A program made the translations under genes and the position numbers. Of a stretch of DNA of 64,000 bases, positions 57,813-64,000 are shown piece after piece. Source of the stretch: Salipaludibacillus neizhouensis (GTDB taxonomy: Bacteria; Bacillota; Bacilli; Bacillales; Salisediminibacteriaceae); assembly GCF_002886185.1 (NCBI RefSeq), contig NZ_KZ614146.1:3562338-3626337 (forward strand), in the 5' to 3' direction. How positions within the stretch are numbered: position 1 is the first letter of the stretch; each line of letters starts with the position of its first letter. Under the pieces are notes generated by a model that was not told the origin of the DNA, made no database searches, and saw only the letters and a program-made list of their open reading frames with translations.

Positions 57813-58226
57813 ATGTCAGTTGAAGCTAACAAGGATTTAGTTCGTCGTTTTTATGAAACGATTGAACAGGAAAACTATGAGGCGCTTAAAGGTTTCTGCC
57901 ATAAAGACTTTGTGTTTTACCCGCAACTTGAAAAGCCTTTTCCTGGTATAGAAGGTCTTGTAGAATCAGAAAAGAAAAACTTTGATGCATTTCCAAACTT
58001 CAAAATGCCAATCAAAGCGATAATGGCTGAAGATGATCAAGTAGCTGTATATTTAATATTTGAAGGTACACATACAGGTATTCCGTTCCTTGGAGTTACT
58101 GCAACGGGAAAAAACGTTAAATTCTCTCTTATGATGCTATTACGAATAGCTGACGCCAAAATTATTGAGAAAAGATCACACGTTGATGTACATGACATTC
58201 TACTGCAACTTGGAGTTAATTCTTAA
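57813..58226 (+). CDS. SnoaL-like/NTF2-fold protein
   Basis: 137 residues. The pattern LVRRFYETIEQENYEALKGF, VFYPQLEKPFPGIEGLVE, FPNFKMPIKAIMAEDDQVAV is characteristic of SnoaL-like ester cyclases. Members act on many small molecules or none known. AGGAG site upstream. Probably works with the preceding hydrolase. Confidence 0.82.
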   Translation: MSVEANKDLVRRFYETIEQENYEALKGFCHKDFVFYPQLEKPFPGIEGLVESEKKNFDAFPNFKMPIKAIMAEDDQVAVYLIFEGTHTGIPFLGVTATGKNVKFSLMMLLRIADAKIIEKRSHVDVHDILLQLGVNS

Positions 58227-58317
58227 TTCTTAATTCTTAATGAGACCACTTTAAAGACCCATTAGGTACCGACCCCCGAAAGTTAGAGTAGAAAATCTAA
58301 CTTTCGGGGGTGTTTTT

Positions 58318-58872
58318 ATGGCCAAATATAGTGAAGAATTTAAAAGAAAGCTCGTCACCGAGTATTTGTATGGGAATCTTGGATACAAATCGTTGTCGAA
58401 AAAATATAATATACCCAGTTCCACCCCCACCCCATTAAAAAATTGGGTGAGATCCTATAAAACACAGGGCATGGATTAAAACGAAGAAAGATGCAGGAAG
58501 GGTACTCTGTTCAATTTAAATTAGATACGATACAATTTATACTAGAGACAGGTGCTTCTTATCAGGAAACTGCTGATCAATTTAGATTGAACAATCCTTC
58601 CTTGGATGAAAACATTTAATGAACGAGGGATAGAAGGCCTGAAACCAATATCAAAGGGGCGACCTTCTATGTCTAAAAAACCAACTAAATCCAAGAAAAA
58701 GGAAGAGACAAAGTTAACGCGTGAAGAAGAATTAGAACGTGAGAATGAACTACTGAGACTAGAAAATACTTACCTAAAAAAGTTGAAAGCTTTTCGGGAG
58801 AATCCAAATGCCTTCCACGAAAAGCACAGGCAAAAGTGGCATTTGAACTCAAAGAAGAAGGATTCCGATTAA
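58318..58872 (+). pseudogene. IS3 OrfA, nonsense and frameshift mutated
   Basis: Begins AKYSEEFKRKLVTEYLYGNL, hits a stop after KTQGMD, and resumes in other frames (VQFKLDTIQFILETGASYQE, then KTFNERGIEGLKPISKGRPS and the coiled coil EELERENELLRLENTYLKKL) to 58872. Confidence 0.85.
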
Positions 58873-59689
58873 TAGATATATTCATTGTTGTAGGTATTCC
58901 TGAAGCAACCTATCACTATCATGTGAAAAACTTTGGACAAGAAGACTCAGATACAGAACTAAAAAAACTGATTACAAGCCTATTTAAGCAGTTTCATGAA
59001 CGCTATGGTTATAAACGTATCACAAGAGAATTAACCAAATTAGGACATTCTATCAACCATAAAAAAGTGTATCGCATTATGCGGGAACTAGGGTTAAAAT
59101 GTGTGAAATTTATGCGGAAATCCCGTGAATACAATTCATATAAGGGAAACGTAGGAAAAGTAGCGGTAAACCGATTGTCCCGCCGCTTTAGCACACCTAT
59201 CCCTCTTCAAAAGTTAGTAACCGACATTACAGAATTCAAATGTCTAGGCGAAGAGAAGTTATATTTAAATCCAATTCTTGACCTTTATAACGGAGAAATT
59301 ATTGCGTTTGAAATCAGAAAACGTCCAACATTAGATCTTGTCATAGAACCTTTAACAAGGGCGCTGCAGATAATAAAGAATCATGCAACTTATCTTCTGA
59401 TCAAGGTTGGCATTACCAGCACAACCAATGGGTGAGGACATTAAAAGAAAATAAAATATTCCAAAGCATGTCACGTAAAGCAACCTGCGCTGACAACGCT
59501 TCAATGGAGAATTTCTTTGGCATTTTAAAGCAAGAAATGTATTATGGGGAAGAATTAGTAAGCTATGAAGAATTAAAAAGACGGATAGAAGAATATATCG
59601 ACTGGTATAACAATGAACGATCAAAAATAAAATTGGCCGGATTGAGTCCAGTAGAATACCGAACTCAATCCAGCCAATCAGTTGCATAA
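58836..59689 (+). pseudogene. IS3 OrfB with a frameshifting deletion
   Basis: Opens MAFELKEEGFRLIDIFIVVG, keeps TDITEFKCLGEEKLYLNPIL (first Asp) and stops at 59435. The rest is in the next frame: SDQGWHYQHNQWVRTLKE, NASMENFFGILKQEM (Glu) to 59689. A small deletion at about 59390 removed the residues before SDQG. Confidence 0.85.
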
Positions 59690-59920
59690 AAAAACTCTAA
59701 CTTATGGGGGTAACCACCTTAAGGGTCTTTTTTCTTTTCATAGACATCTAGTTGTAAATACACTTTACTTTTATTCCTTCTTGAACATAACTGCTCATTA
59801 CTTTAAGTACATTTTTCACAAATTCGTCTAAAAATGAAGACCTTTACTACGCAGTATCCGTCTACTACGCAATATAAGAGTAGGCCTTATACACAAAGAA
59901 ATGACGCAACTCATATTACA

Positions 59921-60003
59921 GAATTGCGCCTGATTGTTGCAGATAGAACCGGTAGGAATTAGGTAGTAAAGGGCAGTTAGCTTTGCACTAACGCTTACCC
60001 TTT
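59921..60003. repeat. Cassette-style box downstream of the Nudix gene
   Basis: The 14-mer GCGCCTGATTGTTG (59926-59939, also at 51526) is followed by an imperfect hairpin: AAAGGG and GTTAGC (59968-59981) face CTAACG and CCCTTT (59988-60003). Preceded by acgcaactcatattacagaa, a variant of which precedes the GNAT gene end at 61021. Confidence 0.5.
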
Positions 60004-60018
60004 AGTTGAAGAATATGA

Positions 60019-60804
60019 TTAACTATACTCTTTTTTAACCTCAAACCTACTAATAAGTTCGTATGGTCTAACCTTAAATGCTTCGTAAGGTAAATAGTTT
60101 GCCTCCATTGCATCAAGCGTTCTATTTCTAAAATGCTGTCTTGTAATTAATTGGTTTGCATTTTCTTTATTTAGTTTTGTAAAAACTACTTCTGATGTTT
60201 CATTTTCAGCAGTTCTTACGTCACCAGATTGATACTCACCTCTAAAGACAACACAAATTATCCCATTGGTAATATTTTGGTAAATGCCAGTAATACCAAT
60301 TAAGTGAACCTCAACCCCTGTTTCTTCCATTATCTCTCGGTGGATAGCGTTTTCTAATGTCTCTCCCTCTTCTACTTGACCTCCAGGCATTTCCATTGTA
60401 TCGGAACGATGAAAATTCCTAACAAGTAATACTTCTCCATCTTTATTTGTTATATATCCACTGACAGCCATTATATGTTTAGGTGGATGGTATGTAGCAG
60501 GATAAGCAGTCGAAGATAAAAAATCTTGGTTGCTCTCAATGTAAAGTTCGCCTATTTCTTTTCTTTTTTCTTTTGCTTTTTTGTGTAACTCACTATTTCT
60601 AATTTGGTTTTCTATACTATCATAGTGTTCAATACTTCTATATTCCCAAATAGCTAAAATCTCGTCTTTGTTGTCATTAACCCAACGACCTATTAATTTT
60701 GCACCGTGTTTAATTTGATTTGGATATAAAAAAGAATGAAAAAAATTATTAAAATCGTTTAGTTTTTCTGGCTGAATTTTATAAGTTTTTCTTCTATATA
60801 TCAT
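60019..60804 (-). CDS. NIPSNAP-like domain fused to a Nudix hydrolase
   Basis: 261 residues. Residues 1-105 resemble NIPSNAP/stress-responsive barrel proteins (YRRKTYKIQPEKLNDFNNFF, LIGRWVND, LAIWEYRSIEHYDSIE). Residues 110-235 are Nudix, with the box GGQVEEGETLENAIHREIM-EETGVEV in full agreement with GX5EX7REUXEEXGU. It should hydrolyse a nucleoside-diphosphate-linked compound; the substrate is unknown. The conserved box GGGGAGAATAGTTGAAGAAG lies about 46 bp before the start. Confidence 0.85.
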   Translation of the reverse strand: MIYRRKTYKIQPEKLNDFNNFFHSFLYPNQIKHGAKLIGRWVNDNKDEILAIWEYRSIEHYDSIENQIRNSELHKKAKEKRKEIGELYIESNQDFLSSTAYPATYHPPKHIMAVSGYITNKDGEVLLVRNFHRSDTMEMPGGQVEEGETLENAIHREIMEETGVEVHLIGITGIYQNITNGIICVVFRGEYQSGDVRTAENETSEVVFTKLNKENANQLITRQHFRNRTLDAMEANYLPYEAFKVRPYELISRFEVKKEYS

Positions 60805-60849
60805 TATTAATCAATTCCTTTTCCCTTTAATTTAAACAAATCCATTAAA

Positions 60850-60876
60850 GTTCCTTCTTCAACTATTCTCCCCGTT
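60850..60876 (-). repeat. Upstream box of the Nudix gene
   Basis: Minus-strand CTAACGGGGAGAATAGTTGA then AGAAGG. Variants precede both GNAT genes (about 61525-61561 and 63896-63922). Confidence 0.5.
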
Positions 60877-61056
60877 AGTTTAAGTGAAAAATTTCACAAA
60901 CTCTTATGTTCTCTATTATCATATTAACATAAATTTTCCAATTATAACTTTTATTTGTTATGATCTTCTGATAAAAAAATTATATTGATCTTCCACCATA
61001 TGGCCCTATTAACAAAGAAAGGGCGCAATCCATATTACAGAATTGCTACCCGTTAG

Positions 61057-61485
61057 TTATAGAGTCTTTTGAAAATGATGACAAGTAATATCTAATCCAC
61101 TTTTGAGATAAAATCTATGTGCTTCGTGCCTATGTACACCAGAATCTAGATGAAATTGTTCACAATCATTTTCCTTCGCTTTACTTATTAGCCAATCCCA
61201 TAGGGTGTGTGCGTATCCTTTTTGACGGCTTTTTTCATCTGTAATCAAATCATCTAAATAAAAATAATTTCCCCAAGCTAGAGATTCAGTAATCCTATAT
61301 CCAGCAACTGCTTTAACTTCATCATTCTCAATAACCGTAACGATATTAAAACCATAATTATCTTGCAATCGTCTGATTATCCCCAAAAAATTGTCTTCAG
61401 TTAAATGAGGACGTAGTTGTTTTAAAGTGCTGAAGGTGGACATTATTTCCGAATCAGATTTCATTATTTTTACAATTGGTTTCAT
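61057..61485 (-). CDS. GNAT-family N-acetyltransferase
   Basis: 142 residues. Acetyl-CoA motif SRQKGYAHTLWDWLISKA, preceded by AVAGYRI and YFYLDDLITDE, and ends HEAHRFYLKSGLDITCHHF. The substrate is unknown. GGGGG site before ATG. Flanked by the repeated boxes. Confidence 0.88.
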   Translation of the reverse strand: MKPIVKIMKSDSEIMSTFSTLKQLRPHLTEDNFLGIIRRLQDNYGFNIVTVIENDEVKAVAGYRITESLAWGNYFYLDDLITDEKSRQKGYAHTLWDWLISKAKENDCEQFHLDSGVHRHEAHRFYLKSGLDITCHHFQKTL

Positions 61486-61524
61486 TTAATTTCCCCCTAA
61501 TGTTTGTTTATAAAATTCAATTAA

Positions 61525-61618
61525 TTATACGTTCTTCTTATTCAACTATCTTTTCCCCTTTAGCCATAACAGACAGTACGGTTCTTCCACTAACGCTTCC
61601 CCGTTAGCATTCCTGTAG
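61525..61618 (-). repeat. Two tandem upstream boxes before the GNAT gene
   Basis: On the minus strand AAAGGGGAAAAGATAGTTGA (about 61539-61561) and CTAACGGGGAAGCGTTAGTG (about 61586-61606), the latter with CTAACG/CGTTAG arms. The outer 12-mer GCATTCCTGTAG (61607-61618, plus) recurs at 63922-63933. Confidence 0.5.
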
Positions 61619-61712
61619 TGCGTTAATTTCGACTTTGAAAAAAATAGAGCCCCTCAGTAAGATAAGAGTATAGATACCAAACTAAAACTCAAATCTAAGG
61701 AGGAGCTCTTAT

Positions 61713-62987
61713 ATGAAGTTTAAAATGCAAGACAAACAAAATCAACTAATTGAAAGAATTTCTGATAAACATCTTGTTGTTGGTGTGGATATAGCACAGC
61801 ATGTTCATGTTGCACGAGCTGTAAATTTCCGTGGTATTGTCGTCGGTGATCCTCTCACTTTTGAAAATAACGAGAAAGGTTTCGCTAGATTAATGGAATG
61901 GATTTGTCATTTAAAACTTTCAAAAGGATTAAATACTGAAATAGTTGGGATGGAACCTACCGGACATTACTGGTTGAACCTATCTAAATGGTTATATGAT
62001 CAAGATATTGATGTAGTAACCGTTAATCCTCACCATGTGAAAAGAAATAAAGAAAATCGTGATAATACCCAATCTAAAAGCGATAAAAAAGATGCCCTTG
62101 TGATTGCAGATATGATCAAGAATGGGTATTACTCCTTTATCCGGCCCACTTCTGAAGCTTTTGAAAAGCTTCGAGTGCTAATGGCTAACCGAGATGTAAT
62201 CGTTAAACGCCTCACCAGTTCTATTAACCAAATAAATCGTTGGGTAGATATTGTCTTCCCTGAACTTCGAGAAGTATTTAAAGATGTAAAAGGAAAAGGG
62301 GCAATCGCAACACTTCGGTTATTTCCTACACCTTCAGAACTATGTTCCATGAAAGCACAGGATATAGTGAAAGGTTGGAAAACAGTGATGAAACGTCACG
62401 CAGGACTTAAAAAAGCACAATCGTTAATTGACTTAGCAAAAAATTCTGTAGGCAGTAAACAAGCACACGAAGCCTATAAGCTTCATTTAGAACATTTACT
62501 TGAAGAATTCGATTTAGCAAAAGTCCAACTCGAAAGAGTAGAAAAAGAAGTCACTTCCGTACTTGATCAAATTACTTTCGCTAAAAAAATAATTGCCATT
62601 GAAGGAATTAGTGAAATTTCATTGGCGGGTATTTTAGGAGAAGCTGGTGATTTAAGTGGCTTCGCGCATGGTAATTCTCTATTACGACATGCGGGACTAC
62701 ATCTGGCAGAAGCAAGCTCGGGTAAATGGAAAGGACAAATTGTCGTTTCAAAACGTGGGAGATCTCGACTAAGGCGATTTTTATTTTTAACGACATTAAG
62801 CCTTGTGAGCAATAACTCTGATTTCAAGCAGATTCATTTTAATAATGTTAAAGTCAAAAAGATGAAAAAAATGAAATCTATCATGAAACTCGTGGGGAAA
62901 TTAGCAAGAATATTGGTGGCAATATCTAAAAATCATGAATCATATTGTTCTCAGAAAGTACAACCATTAGCACCTATAGCAGCTTAA
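61713..62987 (+). CDS. IS110-family DEDD transposase/recombinase
   Basis: 424 residues. RuvC-like DEDD part: VVGVDIAQHVHVARAV, GMEPTGHYW, SDKKDALVIADM. C-terminal Tnp20 domain with the serine region HLAEASSGKWKGQIVVSKRG and RSRLRRFLF, and the AIEGISEISLAGILGEAGDL helix-hairpin-helix. AGGAGGAG site. The frame is intact. Confidence 0.93.
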   Translation: MKFKMQDKQNQLIERISDKHLVVGVDIAQHVHVARAVNFRGIVVGDPLTFENNEKGFARLMEWICHLKLSKGLNTEIVGMEPTGHYWLNLSKWLYDQDIDVVTVNPHHVKRNKENRDNTQSKSDKKDALVIADMIKNGYYSFIRPTSEAFEKLRVLMANRDVIVKRLTSSINQINRWVDIVFPELREVFKDVKGKGAIATLRLFPTPSELCSMKAQDIVKGWKTVMKRHAGLKKAQSLIDLAKNSVGSKQAHEAYKLHLEHLLEEFDLAKVQLERVEKEVTSVLDQITFAKKIIAIEGISEISLAGILGEAGDLSGFAHGNSLLRHAGLHLAEASSGKWKGQIVVSKRGRSRLRRFLFLTTLSLVSNNSDFKQIHFNNVKVKKMKKMKSIMKLVGKLARILVAISKNHESYCSQKVQPLAPIAA

Positions 62988-63059
62988 TTCTAATCGTAAA
63001 CTAAGTAAGGCTTTAAAGTAATTAAAAGTAGTTTAATAATTCTTGAATGTTGGCTTATT

Positions 63060-63260
63060 CGTAGGATTACAGAGAAAGCGCGGAGTACTGGATACCGTTG
63101 TACCTAAGGGCACTGACCCGTTTGCGCAGCAAAACCGGCCTCCACCCCTTGGATAGGCATGACGAAGGAATGAAAGGGCAAATGACCCGTTGAGACATGG
63201 GAGGGATAGCCTCCAGGGGCGGCGTGGAGATGCGTGCAGTATATTATGGAAATAAATGGA
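63060..63260 (+). ncRNA. Candidate bridge/seeker RNA of the IS110-family element
   Basis: About 200 bases, visibly GC-richer than the surroundings, in the 3' non-coding part of the element. Local stems include CCGTTT/AAACCGG around GCGCAGC, GCCT/AGGC, and GGAGG-gatag-CCTCC. IS110/IS1111 elements carry their guide RNA in a non-coding end; the 3' position would fit the IS1111 group. No experimental proof. Confidence 0.5.
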
Positions 63261-63413
63261 GCTACTATTGACTCCTCTATTCCCGCATGCCTTCATGTAG
63301 CCTTTATTATCAAAACTCATTCCATTCATCCGTCATTGTTCTTAGAAGTGGTCTGAAATCCTGCGAATAAGCGAGCATTTGTGAGTAAATAGAATCTAAC
63401 TGAGGGAGTTTAG

Positions 63414-63878
63414 TTAGCTTTTAAACTCTATAAAGTGACTTGAATTGGGATAGAGATTTTCCTTTGAAAATCCTAAAGAAGTATAAAATTTATCAGCCTG
63501 TTCCGTATCTGTATGAAGCACCAAAATTTTATAATATCTTTTTGCATCGTCAATTATTTTTTTTACTAAAAGGCTTCCAATACCGTTTCTCCTATACTCT
63601 CTTCTAACATAAAACCTTCTCAACCTACCAATAGATTGTTCATTTGAGAATGGGTCTTTATTTAATCCACCAATAGCAACAAGAACACCTTCCTTACTAA
63701 ACACGCCAAATAAACCTTCTCCAGAATGATTAAAAGTATTACTGCCACTTTTATAATCATTTACTAATCTTTCTACAAAACGAAACCCACCTTCTTTGCT
63801 TTGCTTTACTAAACTATCCAAATCACAATTCAACAGATTATTTATTTGCTTTACCTCATATTCCCCCAATTTACCCAC
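63414..63878 (-). CDS. GNAT-family N-acetyltransferase
   Basis: 154 residues. LFGVFSKEGVLVAIGGL, then the acetyl-CoA loop RREYRRNGIGSLLVKKIIDD and LHTDTEQADKFYTSLGF. The substrate is unknown. GGGGG before the ATG. An upstream box variant GGGGAGAATAGTTCAACAAG is present. Confidence 0.88.
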   Translation of the reverse strand: MGKLGEYEVKQINNLLNCDLDSLVKQSKEGGFRFVERLVNDYKSGSNTFNHSGEGLFGVFSKEGVLVAIGGLNKDPFSNEQSIGRLRRFYVRREYRRNGIGSLLVKKIIDDAKRYYKILVLHTDTEQADKFYTSLGFSKENLYPNSSHFIEFKS

Positions 63879-63895
63879 CCTTCGAATTACGTAAT

Positions 63896-63933
63896 TCTTG
63901 TTGAACTATTCTCCCCTTATAGCATTCCTGTAG
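63896..63933 (-). repeat. Upstream box before the second GNAT gene
   Basis: Minus-strand CTACAGGAATGCTATAAGGG followed by GAGAATAGTTCAAC; it shares GCATTCCTGTAG with 61607-61618. Confidence 0.5.
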
Positions 63934-63950
63934 ATCGTTATTTATCAGGT

Positions 63951-64000
63951 TTGATAAAAAAAGAGCCCCTCAGTAAAATGATTATAGACACGAACACAAA
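63951..64000 (+). mobile_element. Left end of a second IS110-family element (partial)
   Basis: TTTGATAAAAAAAGAGCCCC followed by TCAGTAA repeats the left end at 61636 with divergence further in, so it is a related copy running off the window. Confidence 0.7.

Larger units (their letters stand above)
58253..59730 (+). mobile_element. Decayed IS3-family element (IS150-like)
   Basis: Inverted ends AAAGACCCATTAGG...CCCCCGAAAGTTAGAG and ...CTCTAACTTATGGGGGT...CCTTAAGGGTCTTT. A perfect 15-bp stem (58273-58287 with 58296-58310) guards the orfA start. Both reading frames are broken, so the copy is inactive. Confidence 0.85.
61636..63300 (+). mobile_element. IS110-family insertion sequence (right end uncertain)
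   Basis: The left end begins near 61636 (TTTGAAAAAAATAGAGCCCC), matching the start of a second element at about 63951. One transposase gene and a long structured 3' non-coding region follow. The right boundary could not be placed; 63300 is an estimate. Confidence 0.75.

Noticed and set aside
58211..58240. Tandem TTAATTC repeat
   Set aside because: Three short tandem units after the SnoaL-like gene; a simple-sequence run with no sign of function.
63060..63260. Group II intron fragment
   Set aside because: The GC-rich structured block has no recognisable domain V and no maturase frame; position within an IS110 element explains it better.

Overview
The window looks like chromosomal DNA of a low-GC Gram-positive Bacillaceae, probably a salt-tolerant genus such as Gracilibacillus, Virgibacillus or Oceanobacillus. 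This rests on the AT-rich base composition, strong Shine-Dalgarno sites, lipoprotein-type solute-binding proteins, a B. subtilis-like ykoN/ykoP/ykoQ cluster, a choline-to-glycine-betaine pathway and many carbohydrate-uptake operons. No rRNA, tRNA or CRISPR array was seen.

Layout. 1-5.7 kb: an LplA/LplB/LplC-type sugar ABC operon that runs off the left edge, a LacI regulator sharing an identical operator with it, and a YesL-type protein. 6-7.7 kb: a membrane protein with a J-like N-terminus and a decayed fructokinase. 7.7-10.6 kb: a Cd/Zn P-type ATPase with a CmtR-like sensor and two operator palindromes. 10.8-14.3 kb: YkoP, YkoQ and YkoN homologues and a YdhG/Fra protein. 14.5-23.5 kb: an osmoprotection island with GbsA, GbsR, BetA and two orphan betaine-binding proteins of opposite domain order; one terminator is split by an IS3 element. 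25.2-28.9 kb: a Fur-boxed iron(III) ABC operon. 29.3-37.5 kb: two GH3 enzymes (one circularly permuted and membrane anchored) and an AraC-GH39 fusion. 38.4-46.3 kb: a fructan-type operon with a GH91 enzyme, GH32, a fructokinase remnant, an ABC transporter and a LacI regulator with two perfect palindromic operators. 46.4-51.8 kb: a mobile-DNA scrapyard with an integrase remnant, an IS1182-like element, a beta-helix protein and a SulP remnant. 52-56.4 kb: an antiterminator-controlled beta-glucoside PTS operon. 56.5-58.2 kb: an Lrp-type regulator divergent from a metallo-hydrolase and a SnoaL-like gene. 58.3-64 kb: a decayed IS3 element, then Nudix and GNAT genes flanked by repeated boxes, with two IS110-family elements inserted next to the same box.

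The genes form a catabolic and osmotic-adaptation neighbourhood. Each sugar operon has its own local regulator (LacI, LacI, AraC-GH39, LicT-type). The most interesting signals are: a four-copy repeat of about 108 bp with compensatory base changes, mostly placed just after stop codons; the GH91/GH32/ABC operon, which reads best as uptake and cytoplasmic breakdown of difructose anhydride III; a shared motif at three osmoprotection promoters; and two IS110-family elements sitting beside the same repeated box, one with a candidate bridge/seeker RNA region.
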